Assembly (NCBI RefSeq): GCF_000282595.1
Contig: NZ_AKIZ01000035.1
Coordinates: forward strand, 62,001 to 126,000
Reading direction: 5' to 3'
DNA: 64,000 nt
From: Phyllobacterium sp. YR531
GTDB taxonomy: Bacteria; Pseudomonadota; Alphaproteobacteria; Rhizobiales; Rhizobiaceae
This document shows, piece by piece, positions 27,064 through 36,703 of this stretch (positions are counted from its first letter, which is position 1; each line of letters opens with the position of its first letter). A program made the translations under genes and the position numbers. The notes under the pieces are model-generated. The model was not told where the DNA came from. It saw only the letters and a program-made list of their open reading frames with translations, and searched no databases.

Positions 27064-27620
27064 TGGATTCTCGTTTCTTCCTGCCCGTCGTCGGGCCAAA
27101 TTTCAAAATTATCCCGTGCCAGCATGAGGGCGGGACCATAGATTGATGTTCTTGTGTCAAAAGCGATAAAGCCCGCTTTTTCATAAGCCCGGATTGCCTG
27201 CCTGTTGGCTGGGTCTGGATCGATGATGACGCGCGGCACGCCTTCTTCGAAAAGCAGCGATACGAATTCGTCGATCAGTCGCGCTCCATGACCTTTCCCG
27301 ATCAGATCCGGCTCACCGATAAAAAGGTCCATTCCCAGCGTACCGCCGGGCTGGTCCTGATAAGGGTGGTCATCTTCAAGGTGCGGATCATAGGTCTGCA
27401 GATAGCCAATCGGTTCATCGCCAAGCATGATAATGAAGGGTTCAACCGAAATACTGTCCATATGATTGGCGATCTCGGCTATTTCCTTGTCCGGGTCTTC
27501 ATTCCACCATTGCGCCACATGCGGCTCTGCCAGCCATTCCGAAATCATGTTCAGATGGCGTGGCTCAACCGGAATGAAGCGGTAACGGAACTTGGTCCCA
27601 GCTTCAGTTTCAGGCTGCAT
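27060..27620 (-). CDS. GNAT acetyltransferase, AAC(6')-like
   Basis: The 186-residue GNAT protein resembles the aminoglycoside 6'-N-acetyltransferase / siderophore-type subgroup: [52 protein letters not shown] (acetyl-CoA binding Q/RxxGxG-like loop), and [18 protein letters not shown]. Acetyl-CoA binding is well supported; the substrate is not. It starts inside hslV (ATG 27620, 11-bp overlap) and its stop overlaps hslU, making it the middle gene of a tightly coupled protease operon. Resistance to aminoglycosides should not be assumed. Confidence 0.85.
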   Translation of the reverse strand: MQPETEAGTKFRYRFIPVEPRHLNMISEWLAEPHVAQWWNEDPDKEIAEIANHMDSISVEPFIIMLGDEPIGYLQTYDPHLEDDHPYQDQPGGTLGMDLFIGEPDLIGKGHGARLIDEFVSLLFEEGVPRVIIDPDPANRQAIRAYEKAGFIAFDTRTSIYGPALMLARDNFEIWPDDGQEETRIQ

Positions 27621-28164
27621 CGAGGCTCTCAAGCGTTACGTTCGTATTGGTGTATATGCAGATATCGGCCGCAATCTGCATTGCAGTGCGTGCAATTTCT
27701 TCTGCGTTCTTGTCCGTATCCAAAAGTGCCTTGGCCGCTGCCAAAGCGAAATTTCCGCCGGAACCGATAGCCATCACGCCATATTCAGGTTCAAGCACGT
27801 CACCATTGCCGGTGAGTGCCAGTGTCACAGATTTGTCGGCGACCAGCAGCATGGCTTCAAGACGGCGCAAATAACGGTCGGTACGCCAATCCTTGGCGAG
27901 TTCGACACAGGCACGCATCAACTGATCGGGATATTGTTCAAGCTTGGATTCAAGTCGCTCAAGCAATGTAAAGGCATCTGCGGTCGCACCAGCGAAACCG
28001 GCAATGACATTGCCTTTTCCGATACGGCGAACCTTGCGGGCATTGCCTTTCATCACGGTATTGCCGAGGCTGACTTGTCCATCACCGGCAATGACTACCT
28101 TGCCGCCTTTGCGGACGGTCACAATGGTAGTCCCGTACATGGTGGAGGGGTTGTGTTCTTGCAT
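27610..28164 (-). CDS. hslV: HslV, peptidase of the HslUV protease
   Basis: HslV (ClpQ) is a proteasome-beta-like threonine protease forming a dodecamer. The 184-residue form carries a propeptide ([11 protein letters not shown]) removed to expose Thr12 in [20 protein letters not shown]. It also has [19 protein letters not shown] and [15 protein letters not shown], all conserved. The ATG 28164-28162 is preceded by AAGGAGC. The gene is divergent from hisB across a 196-bp gap. HslUV expression is usually heat-shock controlled; I could not identify a convincing RpoH promoter. Confidence 0.97.
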   Translation of the reverse strand: MQEHNPSTMYGTTIVTVRKGGKVVIAGDGQVSLGNTVMKGNARKVRRIGKGNVIAGFAGATADAFTLLERLESKLEQYPDQLMRACVELAKDWRTDRYLRRLEAMLLVADKSVTLALTGNGDVLEPEYGVMAIGSGGNFALAAAKALLDTDKNAEEIARTAMQIAADICIYTNTNVTLESLDAA

Positions 28165-28360
28165 ATCTCAGGCTCCTTAAAGCGGGTCCGGTTCATGCCC
28201 CATATGGCAGCATATCGAACCCCTTCTGTTCCACTTATGTATGATGCCGCTACAGAAATGCAAATGACTCTATAACCGTAAGCCATCAAAGCATTTGGAG
28301 ATTTGGCATTCGTGTTTTAGAAGGCCACAATTAAAGATATTTCTCCAGTGGGATAAAGGC

Positions 28361-28969
28361 ATGGCCAGCGTCAACACGCGTGAAGCAAAGGTAGAGCGGA
28401 CAACCAAGGAAACCAGCATTGCCGTTTCGGTCAATCTGGATGGCACCGGTGCATTCAACATTGCAACAGGTGTCGGTTTCTTTGATCATATGCTGGAGCA
28501 ACTCTCGCGTCATTCGCTGATTGATATGGATATCAAGGCCAATGGCGATCTGCATATTGATGATCACCATACTGTAGAAGACACGGGTATTGCCATTGGT
28601 CAGGCTATTGCAAAAGCTTTGGGTGAGCGCCGAGGCATTAATCGCTATGCCTCGCTTGATCTTGCTATGGACGAAACGTTGACACGCGCTGCGCTGGACG
28701 TATCGGGCCGCCCTTACCTCATCTGGCACGTGAAGTTTTCGGCACCAAAAATCGGCACGTTTGATGCGGAACTGGTGCGGGAGTTCTTCCATGCCCTGGC
28801 TCAGAATGCCGGGATTACCCTACATATCGCCAATCTCTATGGCGAGAACAACCATCATATCGCTGAGACATGCTTCAAGGCCGTTGCTCGTACGTTACGG
28901 CACGCAATTGAAACCGACCCTCGCCAGAAGGATGCTATTCCTTCAACGAAGGGCAGTTTGAAAGGCTGA
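28361..28969 (+). CDS. hisB: Imidazoleglycerol-phosphate dehydratase
   Basis: HisB dehydrates imidazoleglycerol phosphate to imidazoleacetol phosphate. The 202-residue monofunctional enzyme has the paired metal-binding histidine clusters [19 protein letters not shown] and [16 protein letters not shown], repeated later as [17 protein letters not shown]. The start at ATG 28361 matches family N termini ([15 protein letters not shown]); 66 more open bases upstream do not. It opens a compact operon hisB-DUF2628-hisH-hisA-hisF-hisE. Confidence 0.96.
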   Translation: MASVNTREAKVERTTKETSIAVSVNLDGTGAFNIATGVGFFDHMLEQLSRHSLIDMDIKANGDLHIDDHHTVEDTGIAIGQAIAKALGERRGINRYASLDLAMDETLTRAALDVSGRPYLIWHVKFSAPKIGTFDAELVREFFHALAQNAGITLHIANLYGENNHHIAETCFKAVARTLRHAIETDPRQKDAIPSTKGSLKG

Positions 28970-28972
28970 GTT

Positions 28973-29461
28973 ATGGCCAGCTTTGTTGTGCTGACGCCGC
29001 AGTTACGTAACGGCCAACCGGATGAAGACCGCACAGTTTTCATCCGGGATGGCTTTGCCTGGCTGGGTTTCATTTTCCCTGTGCCGTGGCTGCTATTGCA
29101 GAGGTTGTGGTTTGAAGCCGTATTGGTACTCGTGGCAACCATCGCCATTTCGATGGTCGGTTCCTACACTGGCCATGCGGATATGGCAGCCGTTGTTACG
29201 GCGTTGCTTTCCCTACTCGTTGGGCTGGAGGCAAGTCGCTGGCGTTATGCGAAGCTTGAGCGCAAGGGTTTCGAGCAACGCGCTGTCGTGGATGCTGCCA
29301 ATGCGAGTGATGCCGAGATTGCTTATTTCTATGGCGAAGACTTTGTTGCAGAGCAACCAAGCGAACGGGCAGCCAAAGTTGATATGCCCCTTCAAGCGAC
29401 AGGTTTCAAACCTGTCGTTGGCGGCATGGTTGGCCTTGTCAGCCATCGTGGAGAGAATTGA
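28973..29461 (+). CDS. DUF2628 membrane protein in the his operon
   Basis: The 162-residue protein shows the DUF2628 arrangement: an N-terminal [20 protein letters not shown] segment, a second helix pair ([19 protein letters not shown] and [20 protein letters not shown]), and a soluble tail. Two or three membrane segments are predicted. It lies 3 bp after hisB and its stop is 2 bp before hisH, so it is an integral part of the histidine operon. A role in histidine synthesis is not known; co-occurrence here is typical for Rhizobiales. Confidence 0.82.
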   Translation: MASFVVLTPQLRNGQPDEDRTVFIRDGFAWLGFIFPVPWLLLQRLWFEAVLVLVATIAISMVGSYTGHADMAAVVTALLSLLVGLEASRWRYAKLERKGFEQRAVVDAANASDAEIAYFYGEDFVAEQPSERAAKVDMPLQATGFKPVVGGMVGLVSHRGEN

Positions 29462-29463
29462 AC

Positions 29464-30114
29464 ATGCGCGTTGCCATTATTGATTATGGTTCGGGTAATC
29501 TGCGCTCGGCCACCAAAGCCTTTGAACGCGCCGCTTATGAAAGCGGCATCAGTGCAACCATTGATCTGACTGCCGATGCAGAGCGTATACGCACAGCCGA
29601 TCGCATAGTACTGCCGGGAGTAGGCGCTTATGCCGATTGCCGCCGTGGATTACATGCGGTGGAAGGCATGGTAGACGCTATCAACGAAGTAGCGATTAAA
29701 AGAGCGCGCCCGTTTCTGGGTATTTGCGTTGGCATGCAGCTGATGTCGTCACGCGGGCTGGAGAAAACCATTTCGACCGGGTTTGACTGGATCAAAGGCG
29801 ATGTGCGCGAAATGGTACCGTCTGATCCGGCGTTGAAAATTCCGCAGATCGGCTGGAATACCATTCGCCTTACGCGTCCGCATCCTTTGTTTGACGGCAT
29901 TGAAACCGGTCCAAAGGGTCTGCATGCCTATTTCGTCCATTCGTATTTTCTGGATACGGCAATAGAAAACGACGTGCTTGCTGTTACCGACTATGGTGGT
30001 GCGATCACTGCGGCCGTCGCCAATGACAATATGGCCGGGACACAGTTCCATCCGGAAAAGAGCCAGGCTTTGGGCTTGGCACTGATAGGCAATTTCTTGA
30101 GGTGGAATCCATGA
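29464..30114 (+). CDS. hisH: Imidazole glycerol phosphate synthase, glutaminase subunit
   Basis: HisH hydrolyses glutamine and channels ammonia to HisF. The 216-residue class I amidotransferase has [20 protein letters not shown], the oxyanion/nucleophile region [19 protein letters not shown] (catalytic Cys), and the His-Glu pair in [14 protein letters not shown]. The start ATG 29464 follows an in-frame TTG by two codons; ATG is preferred. Its stop overlaps hisA by 4 bp. Confidence 0.96.
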   Translation: MRVAIIDYGSGNLRSATKAFERAAYESGISATIDLTADAERIRTADRIVLPGVGAYADCRRGLHAVEGMVDAINEVAIKRARPFLGICVGMQLMSSRGLEKTISTGFDWIKGDVREMVPSDPALKIPQIGWNTIRLTRPHPLFDGIETGPKGLHAYFVHSYFLDTAIENDVLAVTDYGGAITAAVANDNMAGTQFHPEKSQALGLALIGNFLRWNP

Positions 30115-30854
30115 TCCTTTTTCCAGCAATTGATTTGAAGGACGGCACATGCGTCCGGCTGAAACTTGGCGATATGGAACAGGCGACAGTCTACAACACT
30201 GATCCGGCGGCGCAGGCCAAGGCATTTGAGGATCAAGGGTTCGAGTGGCTCCATGTCGTGGATCTCAATGGTGCCTTCGCTGGTGAATCGGTCAACGGTG
30301 CTGCTGTCGAAGCAATCCTTAAAGCAACAAAGAACCCCGTTCAGCTTGGCGGTGGAATCCGTACGCTTGACCACATTGAGGCTTGGCTGGCAAAAGGCCT
30401 GTCTCGCGTTATTCTCGGTACGATTGCTGTTCGTGATCCCGCGCTGGTCCTCGAGGCCTGCAAGCGATTTCCAGGAAAAGTTGCAGTCGGTATTGATGCC
30501 AAAGGCGGCAAGGTTGCAGTCGAAGGTTGGGCAGAGGCTTCAACGCTAGGCGTTATTGAGCTTGCGAAGAAATTCGAAGGCGCTGGTGTTGCGGCGATCA
30601 TCTATACCGATATCGACCGGGACGGAATTCTGGCCGGCATAAACTGGGAATCTACGCTGCAGGTTGCCGAAGCAGTTTCGATTCCCGTGATTGCCTCGGG
30701 CGGGCTCGCATCGATTGCGGATATCGTTCGTATGACCATGCCTGACGCGCACAAGCTTGAAGGGGCCATTTCGGGCCGCGCGCTTTACGATGGGCGCATT
30801 GACCCTGAAGAGGCGCTGGACGTACTGCGGCAGGCAAGGGAGCGTGCGGCATGA
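30111..30854 (+). CDS. hisA: ProFAR isomerase HisA
   Basis: HisA is the (beta-alpha)8 isomerase that opens the ribose of ProFAR to PRFAR (an Amadori rearrangement). The 247 residues begin [17 protein letters not shown] (catalytic Asp8), include [17 protein letters not shown]-type phosphate loop and [20 protein letters not shown] (second catalytic Asp), and end with the second phosphate loop [17 protein letters not shown] 30111 has GAGGTGGA upstream. It overlaps hisH and hisF by 4 bp each. Confidence 0.96.
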   Translation: MILFPAIDLKDGTCVRLKLGDMEQATVYNTDPAAQAKAFEDQGFEWLHVVDLNGAFAGESVNGAAVEAILKATKNPVQLGGGIRTLDHIEAWLAKGLSRVILGTIAVRDPALVLEACKRFPGKVAVGIDAKGGKVAVEGWAEASTLGVIELAKKFEGAGVAAIIYTDIDRDGILAGINWESTLQVAEAVSIPVIASGGLASIADIVRMTMPDAHKLEGAISGRALYDGRIDPEEALDVLRQARERAA

Positions 30855-31636
30855 CTCTGAAAGCACGCGTTATACCCTGTCTCGACGTAAAGGACGGACG
30901 TGTCGTCAAAGGCGTGAATTTCGTCGATCTGATCGATGCTGGTGACCCGGTAGAAGCAGCGAAAGCCTATGATGCCGCCGGTGCGGACGAACTTTGTTTT
31001 CTCGACATCACTGCCTCATCGGATAATCGTGAGACGATATTCGATGTGGTCGCCCGTACTGCAGAACAGTGTTTTATGCCGCTGACCGTTGGGGGTGGTG
31101 TACGTACGGTTGCAGATATCCGCAAACTGCTGCTCGCTGGTGCAGACAAGGTGTCAATCAATACGGCTGCGGTGGTTAATCCTGATTTTATTGCAGAAGC
31201 GGCGGACAAGTTCGGCAATCAATGCATTGTGGTCGCTATAGATGCCAAGAAGGTGTCCGGAGCAAAAGAGATTGATCGCTGGGAAATCTTCACCCACGGC
31301 GGGCGCCAGGCGACTGGTATAGATGCTGTCGAGTTTGCCAGAAAAGTAGTGGACCTGGGCGCGGGAGAGATCCTTTTGACGTCGATGGACCGGGATGGCT
31401 CGAAGATCGGCTACGACATACCTGTCACGCGTGCGATTGCTGATGCTGTTCGCGTACCTGTCATAGCGTCAGGTGGCGTTGGTAATCTTGACCATATGGT
31501 CGAGGGGATTCGCGAGGGCCATGCTTCTGCAGTGCTTGCCGCATCCATTTTCCATTTCGGGACTTATACGATCGCAGAAGCCAAAGCGCATATGGCGGCG
31601 GCCGGCATCCCGATGCGGCTTGATCCCGTGCGTTGA
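30851..31636 (+). CDS. hisF: Imidazole glycerol phosphate synthase, cyclase subunit
   Basis: HisF condenses PRFAR with ammonia from HisH to make imidazole glycerol phosphate and AICAR. The 261-residue TIM barrel starts [19 protein letters not shown] (catalytic Asp) and has [45 protein letters not shown] (second Asp) and [16 protein letters not shown]. It is coupled to hisA and followed by hisE after 13 bp. Confidence 0.97.
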   Translation: MTLKARVIPCLDVKDGRVVKGVNFVDLIDAGDPVEAAKAYDAAGADELCFLDITASSDNRETIFDVVARTAEQCFMPLTVGGGVRTVADIRKLLLAGADKVSINTAAVVNPDFIAEAADKFGNQCIVVAIDAKKVSGAKEIDRWEIFTHGGRQATGIDAVEFARKVVDLGAGEILLTSMDRDGSKIGYDIPVTRAIADAVRVPVIASGGVGNLDHMVEGIREGHASAVLAASIFHFGTYTIAEAKAHMAAAGIPMRLDPVR

Positions 31637-31649
31637 CTGGAGAGTTTTG

Positions 31650-31973
31650 ATGACTGCATTCACTTTGGCAGATCTGGAACGTATCGTAGCGACACGCGCC
31701 AGTTCCACAGATATCAAATCCTACACTGCCAGCCTCCATACCAAAGGGATTGGTAAAGCCAGTCAGAAGCTGGGTGAGGAAGCGGTGGAAACTGTCATCG
31801 CAGCTGTTTCGGGCGACAGACAGGGTGTTATTTCAGAAAGCGCGGATTTGCTCTATCATCTGCTAGTGGTTCTTGGAATTTCCGGCATCAAGCTTGATGA
31901 GGTTCTGCAGGAATTGCAGCACAGGACAAGCCAGACTGGACTTGAGGAAAAAGCTTCGCGGGGGCAGGGCTAA
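31650..31973 (+). CDS. hisE: Phosphoribosyl-ATP pyrophosphatase
   Basis: HisE removes pyrophosphate from phosphoribosyl-ATP, the second histidine step. The 107-residue all-alpha MazG-like protein has [34 protein letters not shown] and [17 protein letters not shown], giving the acidic metal site (EExxE / ExxD pattern). The start ATG 31650 has GGAGAG upstream; earlier in-frame codons run through hisF and are not used. HisI, which is fused to HisE in enterics, is not in this window. coaA starts 3 bp later. Confidence 0.94.
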   Translation: MTAFTLADLERIVATRASSTDIKSYTASLHTKGIGKASQKLGEEAVETVIAAVSGDRQGVISESADLLYHLLVVLGISGIKLDEVLQELQHRTSQTGLEEKASRGQG

Positions 31974-31976
31974 ACC

Positions 31977-32990
31977 ATGTTCAAGGCTCCAGCGAGTGAA
32001 AGGCAGGCGACCGGACTGGCGGAAGGTGACGTCGTGGATCAATTGGCACCTAGCGAATTCTCTCCGTATCGCTTTTACAGCGCTGAACGTTGGGCAGAGT
32101 TTCGTGCCGACACCCCCATCACTCTGACCTATGAGGAAATCAAAAGACTACGCTCATTGAACGATCCGATTGACCTAGATGAGGTCAGCCGGATTTATCT
32201 GTCGCTATCCCGACTGCTTTCAGCGCATGTCGAGGCAAGCCAGCTTCTATTTTATCAGCGGCGTCAATTTCTCAATACCGGCGATGCATTCAAAACGCCT
32301 TTTATCATCGGTGTTGCAGGTTCGGTTGCGGTGGGTAAATCGACCACGGCGCGCGTGCTGAAGGAACTTCTTGCCCGCTGGCCTTCCAGCCCCAAGGTTG
32401 ATCTAGTCACGACAGACGGGTTCCTCTATCCCAATGACGTGCTGCGTTCCAAAGGCCTGATGGAGCGCAAGGGATTTCCGGAAAGCTATGATGTGGGAAT
32501 GGTGCTGCGCTTCCTTTCACAGATCAAGGCAGGACAGCGCAACGTCAATGCTCCGCTTTATTCACATCTGACTTACGATGTGCTGCCGGGTCAGTTTCAG
32601 ACCGTTGACGCGCCGGATATCTTGATTTTCGAAGGTATCAATGTGCTGCAGGTTCGAGACCTGCCCGAAGACGGCAAGATGGTGCCTTTCGTTTCGGATT
32701 TCTTCGATTTCTCGATCTATATCGATGCGGACGAAGAGCAGATTCATAAATGGTACATTGATCGCTTCATGCGTCTGCGTGAGACCGCGTTCAAGGACCC
32801 AAGCTCGTTCTTCCATCGCTATTCGACAATCTCGGATGATTCCGCCAGAGCCATCGGCGAAAGCCTATGGGCCAATATCAACCTGAAGAATTTGCGCGAG
32901 AATATCTTGCCCACAAGACCGCGGGCCGATCTTATCCTGCGCAAAGGCAATAATCATCTTGTGGAAGAGGTTGCGCTCAGGAAGCTGTGA
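31977..32990 (+). CDS. coaA: Pantothenate kinase (type I)
   Basis: CoaA phosphorylates pantothenate, the rate-setting first step of CoA synthesis. The 337 residues show the N-terminal [19 protein letters not shown], the P-loop [59 protein letters not shown] and [14 protein letters not shown], with the [20 protein letters not shown] end. It is located directly after hisE, so the his operon transcript probably includes it. The last 14 bp overlap the convergent alkB. Confidence 0.97.
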   Translation: MFKAPASERQATGLAEGDVVDQLAPSEFSPYRFYSAERWAEFRADTPITLTYEEIKRLRSLNDPIDLDEVSRIYLSLSRLLSAHVEASQLLFYQRRQFLNTGDAFKTPFIIGVAGSVAVGKSTTARVLKELLARWPSSPKVDLVTTDGFLYPNDVLRSKGLMERKGFPESYDVGMVLRFLSQIKAGQRNVNAPLYSHLTYDVLPGQFQTVDAPDILIFEGINVLQVRDLPEDGKMVPFVSDFFDFSIYIDADEEQIHKWYIDRFMRLRETAFKDPSSFFHRYSTISDDSARAIGESLWANINLKNLRENILPTRPRADLILRKGNNHLVEEVALRKL

Positions 32991-33591
32991 CGCGCCTGAG
33001 TGTAAGATTGATCCGGCCACTGTTCTTCAGCAAGGTCGAAGTGCCGGGATAGATGCGGTCCACCCCGTGAAATGCCAGGCGGCCTTCTCCGCCCAACACG
33101 ACGACATCGCCGCTTGAAAGCTTGATGGATTGTGTCCGGTCATTGCGGTTGGTGCCGCCGAAGCGAAAAAGACAGGTGTCTCCCAGCGATACGGAAACCA
33201 CCGGCGCTTGAAGATTTTGCTCGTCGCGATCCTGATGCAGACCCATTTTTGCCGCCTCGGAGTAAAAATTGATCAAGCAAGCCTCGGGAGATTGCGGATA
33301 GTCGCCGACACTGTTCCAGAGGTCCAATAGCATTGATGGTATGGCTGGCCATGGTCGATCAGTAACCGGATGGGTGGCCTGATAGCGATAACCACGCTCT
33401 TTATCGGTAACCCAGCCAAGCGCACCGCAATTGGTCATGCGGACGCTCATTTCCTTGCCGGTCTTTGGCATGGCCGGAACGTAAAGCGGAGATGTGGTTA
33501 CGATGGCCCGTACATCGTCAAGCAGGGAAGCCTGCTGTTGCTGGCTGAAATAGTCCGGAAAATAACGAATGCCCGGTGCAAGCAGTAGCAT
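32977..33591 (-). CDS. alkB: AlkB-type Fe(II)/2-oxoglutarate dioxygenase
   Basis: AlkB family enzymes oxidatively demethylate 1-methyladenine and 3-methylcytosine in nucleic acids. The 204-residue protein contains the iron-binding HxD in [12 protein letters not shown], the distal histidine in [13 protein letters not shown], and the 2-oxoglutarate-binding RINLTLRRV arginines. [20 protein letters not shown] corresponds to the nucleotide-recognition lid. The start ATG 33591 begins the conserved [11 protein letters not shown] segment; upstream open codons include the terminator of the neighbouring gene and are unlikely. Convergent with coaA. Confidence 0.93.
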   Translation of the reverse strand: MLLLAPGIRYFPDYFSQQQQASLLDDVRAIVTTSPLYVPAMPKTGKEMSVRMTNCGALGWVTDKERGYRYQATHPVTDRPWPAIPSMLLDLWNSVGDYPQSPEACLINFYSEAAKMGLHQDRDEQNLQAPVVSVSLGDTCLFRFGGTNRNDRTQSIKLSSGDVVVLGGEGRLAFHGVDRIYPGTSTLLKNSGRINLTLRRVTAS

Positions 33592-33604
33592 TGATCTGCG
33601 CCCT

Positions 33605-33633
33605 AAAAAACAAACCCGGCGCAAAGCACCGGG
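33605..33633 (-). terminator. Intrinsic terminator after the LysM-domain gene
   Basis: On the minus strand CCCGGTGC and GCGCCGGG pair around TTT and are followed by TTTGTTTTTT. It begins 24 bases after the stop codon of the BON-LysM gene and ends just inside the region preceding alkB. Confidence 0.88.
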
Positions 33634-33656
33634 CCTGTGGATTCATGAAGCCTGAT

Positions 33657-34115
33657 TTAGCTGAGTTCAGGAATACGCAAAACCTGCCCCGGGTAAATCT
33701 TGTCCGGATGGCTCAGCATGGGCTTGTTGGCTTCGAAGATGAGTGTGTTCTTGGCACCTTTTCCCTTGCCATACTGGGATTCAGCGATCTTCCAGAGATT
33801 GTCGCCCTTCTTGACCGTGTAGAACACTGGCGCTTTAGCGACGGAACCTGTTGTTGTCTGATCAACCGTCAGACCACCTGTGTCCACTTTTGAGACACCA
33901 AGCGAATTGCCGACAGCTATGATCGCCTTTTCGAGAATCTCTTGATTGGTGACATTGCCCTTTAGAACGGCCTTGTCGCCTTCGACAACGACTTCAACGT
34001 TTTCGGTGCCCAGTTTGTGGGAGTCCAGCTCCTTTTTGAGATCCTCGGCGCTCGGCTCTTCATCGCCAATACCGATTTTCTTACCTACGGATTTAACGAA
34101 ATCAAATAGTCCCAT
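33657..34115 (-). CDS. BON-LysM domain protein (Kbp/YgaU-like)
   Basis: The 152-residue protein has an N-terminal amphipathic MGLFDFVKSVGKKIGIG, a BON domain (NVEVVVEGDKAVLKGNVTNQ, IIAVGNSLGVSKV), and a C-terminal LysM domain (FYTVKKGDNLWKIAESQYGK, NKPMLSHPDKIYPGQVLRIP). This is the layout of E. coli Kbp (YgaU), a cytoplasmic potassium-binding protein; the LysM suggests peptidoglycan affinity only if exported, and no signal peptide is seen. The gene has its own AAGGAGC ribosome binding site and terminator, so is probably monocistronic. Confidence 0.9.
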   Translation of the reverse strand: MGLFDFVKSVGKKIGIGDEEPSAEDLKKELDSHKLGTENVEVVVEGDKAVLKGNVTNQEILEKAIIAVGNSLGVSKVDTGGLTVDQTTTGSVAKAPVFYTVKKGDNLWKIAESQYGKGKGAKNTLIFEANKPMLSHPDKIYPGQVLRIPELS

Positions 34116-34232
34116 GACTGGCTCCTTGTTGATTGTTCAAATCGACAGGCATTGTTGTGACATTTCACGCCCGCTTTGGAAAGAATGATTTGAACCCACA
34201 TCATAACGCGGTGCGAGCCTATTTGATCCCGA

Positions 34233-34670
34233 CTAGTCGCCCTGAACCTTGCCACGCATCTTTTTAACGCCTGAGCGGCCTGATTTTTCTTTCAGCCGAC
34301 GCTCGATCGAACCTTTTGTCGGGCGGGTTTTTCTACGAGGCGGTGGGGGCGGTTCAGCAGCCTTTGAAATCAGCGCCACCATACGTTCGCGTGCATCCTG
34401 GCGGTTGCGTTCCTGCGTGCGGAAACGGTTCGCCTCGATCAGAACCTCGCCATCCTTGGTGGCCCTCTGGCCGGCAAGCGAGATTAGTCGAGCCAATACG
34501 TCATCCGGCAATCCTGCTCTGACGGCGTAGAACCGCAACTGCACGGCAGTGGACACCTTGTTGACATTTTGACCGCCGGGGCCTGCAGAACGAATGAAAT
34601 TCTCTTCCAGATCGCTTTCATCGATCCAGATTCGATTGGTGATTTTAATCCTGCTGCGGCTTTCTTCCAT
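34233..34670 (-). CDS. arfB: Alternative ribosome-rescue factor ArfB (peptidyl-tRNA hydrolase)
   Basis: ArfB (YaeJ/ICT1-like) enters stalled ribosomes and hydrolyses peptidyl-tRNA. The 145-residue protein has the release-factor GGQ motif at residues 32-34 in IRSAGPGGQNVNKVSTAVQL and a basic C-terminal tail (RRKTRPTKGSIERRLKEKSG) that fits the empty mRNA channel. It lacks the codon-recognition domains of RF1/RF2. ATG 34670-34668 starts the conserved region. It sits between the pckA terminator and the LysM-domain gene on the minus strand. Confidence 0.94.
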   Translation of the reverse strand: MEESRSRIKITNRIWIDESDLEENFIRSAGPGGQNVNKVSTAVQLRFYAVRAGLPDDVLARLISLAGQRATKDGEVLIEANRFRTQERNRQDARERMVALISKAAEPPPPPRRKTRPTKGSIERRLKEKSGRSGVKKMRGKVQGD

Positions 34671-34733
34671 GGCGGATTGGTAGCCTAAACTTTGATTCTC
34701 TGGAAGAACCATTCCGAAAGAGGAGCTGCCATG

Positions 34734-34762
34734 AAAAAAGCCCCGCATTGGGCGGGGCTTTC
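34734..34762 (-). terminator. Intrinsic terminator of pckA
   Basis: On the minus strand AAAGCCCCGC and GCGGGGCTTT form a perfect 10-bp hairpin around CCAA, followed by a T run (TTTTTTC). It starts 19 bases after the pckA stop. Confidence 0.9.
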
Positions 34763-34780
34763 ATATTCAAAGTTGCAGCT

Positions 34781-36394
34781 TTATTCCGCGGCAACGGGCG
34801 TATGCGGCGCAGCGGCTTTAATATCGCTGTCAACGTGACTTTCAAACTTGCCGAAGTTGCGGATGAACATGTCGACAAGCTTGTTTGCCTGTGCGTCATA
34901 GCCAGCCTTGTCAGCCCAAGTTGAACGTGGGTCGAGAATGGAATTGTCAACGCCGTTTACTGCAACAGGCACTGCAAAACCGAAATTCGGATCCGTACGG
35001 AAGTCAGCATTCTTCAGGGAGCCGTCAAGCGCTGCGGACAATAGTGCACGCGTTGCCTTGATCGGCATGCGCTTACCAATGCCATAAGCGCCGCCTGTCC
35101 AGCCGGTATTTACCAGCCAGCAGTCTACATTGTGATCCGCAATCAGCTGACGCAGCAGATTGCCATATTCTGACGGATGCCGGGGCATGAATGGTGCGCC
35201 GAAACATGTCGAGAACGTTGCTTCGGGCTCGGTTACGCCGCGCTCGGTACCGGCAACCTTTGCAGTATAGCCGGAAAGAAAGTGATACATCGCCTGAGCC
35301 GGAGTGAGCTTGGCAATGGGTGGCATGACGCCGAACGCATCAGCCGTGAGCATGATGATATTCTTTGGATGACTGGCTTTCCCTGACTTCGAGGCATTTG
35401 GAATGAAGTCGAGTGGATAGGCGCAGCGCGTGTTCTCTGTCAGCGAACCGTCATTGAAGTCAGGCTGGCGTTTTTCGTCCAGAACAACGTTCTCAAGCAC
35501 AGTGCCGAAACGCTGTGTCGTTGCGAAGATTTCCGGCTCAGCTTCCGCCGAAAGGCGGATTGTCTTTGCATAGCAGCCGCCTTCGAAATTGAACACGCCA
35601 TGCTCGCCCCAGCCATGCTCATCATCGCCAATCAGTGTGCGGGTTGGATCAGCCGAAAGCGTGGTCTTGCCTGTACCGGAAAGTCCGAAGAATACGGCAG
35701 TGTCGCCATCAGGGCCTTCATTGGCCGAGCAATGCATTGGCATGACGCCTTTTGCCGGCAGAATGTAGTTGAGTGCCGTGAAGACAGATTTCTTCATCTC
35801 ACCGGCATATGCAGAACCGCCGATCAGAACGATAAGGCGATTAAGGTCTACCGCGATAACTGTTTCTGTTCGTGTGCCGTGTTTTGCCGGGTCTGCACGG
35901 AAAGATGGCAGATCAATAATTGTCATCTGCGGAACGAAGTCCGAGAGCGCTTCGCGTTCAGGACGGATCAGCAGGTTGCGGATGAACAGGGAGTGCCACG
36001 CAAATTCCGTGATGACTCGCGTGTTGAGTTTGTAGTCTTCATCGGCACCGCCGACGAGATCCTGCACAAACAGTTCCTTGCCCTTCGCCTGCTCCATGAA
36101 ATCCGCATAAAGCAACTCAAAAGCCTCAGGCGTCATCGCGGCATTGTTGTCCCACCAGACTTTGTTTTCGGTGGATTCATCACGAACAACGAATTTGTCC
36201 TTGGGGGAGCGGCCTGTATGCTGGCCGGTACGGGCTACGAGTGCACCTTGAGCTGTCAGAACAGCTTCGCCGCGGCGCAATGTTTCCTCATAGAGTTCTG
36301 CTGTTCCAAGATTATAATAGGCCGCCGAAACGCCCTGTAATCCTGAGGTGCCGAGCGCGATTGCCGCGTTATGGATGCCGATCTCTCTAGTCAT
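34781..36394 (-). CDS. pckA: Phosphoenolpyruvate carboxykinase (ATP)
   Basis: PckA turns oxaloacetate and ATP into PEP and CO2, the entry to gluconeogenesis. The 537-residue enzyme has [17 protein letters not shown] (phosphate/arginine site), [39 protein letters not shown] followed by the P-loop [20 protein letters not shown], and the metal-binding [22 protein letters not shown]. The ATG at 36394 begins the conserved TREIGIHN; the frame is open 18 codons more. It is divergent from the ChvI-type regulator. A gene that is defective in some Brucella strains appears intact here. Confidence 0.97.
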   Translation of the reverse strand: MTREIGIHNAAIALGTSGLQGVSAAYYNLGTAELYEETLRRGEAVLTAQGALVARTGQHTGRSPKDKFVVRDESTENKVWWDNNAAMTPEAFELLYADFMEQAKGKELFVQDLVGGADEDYKLNTRVITEFAWHSLFIRNLLIRPEREALSDFVPQMTIIDLPSFRADPAKHGTRTETVIAVDLNRLIVLIGGSAYAGEMKKSVFTALNYILPAKGVMPMHCSANEGPDGDTAVFFGLSGTGKTTLSADPTRTLIGDDEHGWGEHGVFNFEGGCYAKTIRLSAEAEPEIFATTQRFGTVLENVVLDEKRQPDFNDGSLTENTRCAYPLDFIPNASKSGKASHPKNIIMLTADAFGVMPPIAKLTPAQAMYHFLSGYTAKVAGTERGVTEPEATFSTCFGAPFMPRHPSEYGNLLRQLIADHNVDCWLVNTGWTGGAYGIGKRMPIKATRALLSAALDGSLKNADFRTDPNFGFAVPVAVNGVDNSILDPRSTWADKAGYDAQANKLVDMFIRNFGKFESHVDSDIKAAAPHTPVAAE

Positions 36395-36703
36395 CTGTCC
36401 GCCATTGTTTAAGAAGGGTGCATAGGTCAAATCTTTGGTTAATCCCATTTCACATGTTCAATGCAGAATGCGACTAGATTTGGTCAAAAGCAGAAAAATC
36501 AAACAGTTTCAAATGTTTAATCGATTTAAAGATTTTAATTTTTTTTAAATCGGTTTAAACTTACGTCATCCTGCCACTCTCATTCAGATACGAAAAACAC
36601 CTGTAAAAGTGATTGGATGACAAGGTTTGCGTTCTGTGCCACATTTTGTACCTAATTTGTCCGGCACAAGCGCACAGGTTTGAAGCACATAGGAAGGCAG
36701 GGC
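36395..36703. promoter_or_regulatory. Divergent pckA / chvI promoter region with AT-rich inverted repeat
   Basis: This 309-bp non-coding stretch must carry the promoters of both pckA and the chvI operon. Its most striking element is an inverted repeat: GTTTAATCGATTTAAA at 36515-36530 and TTTAAATCGGTTTAAAC at 36544-36560, matching with one substitution and one extra base. Such a repeat is a candidate operator. No protein gene or clear -35/-10 pair could be fixed. A GGAAGG ribosome binding site precedes chvI at its right end. Confidence 0.55.

Noticed and set aside
27060-27620. Acquired aminoglycoside-resistance gene
   Set aside because: The GNAT protein is AAC(6')-like but is built into the hslVU operon with matching composition and no mobile element nearby, so it is probably a native housekeeping enzyme.
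28165-28260. Heat-shock (RpoH) promoter of hslV
   Set aside because: A CCATAT -10-like hexamer exists on the minus strand, but no CTTG-type -35 element lies at the right distance.
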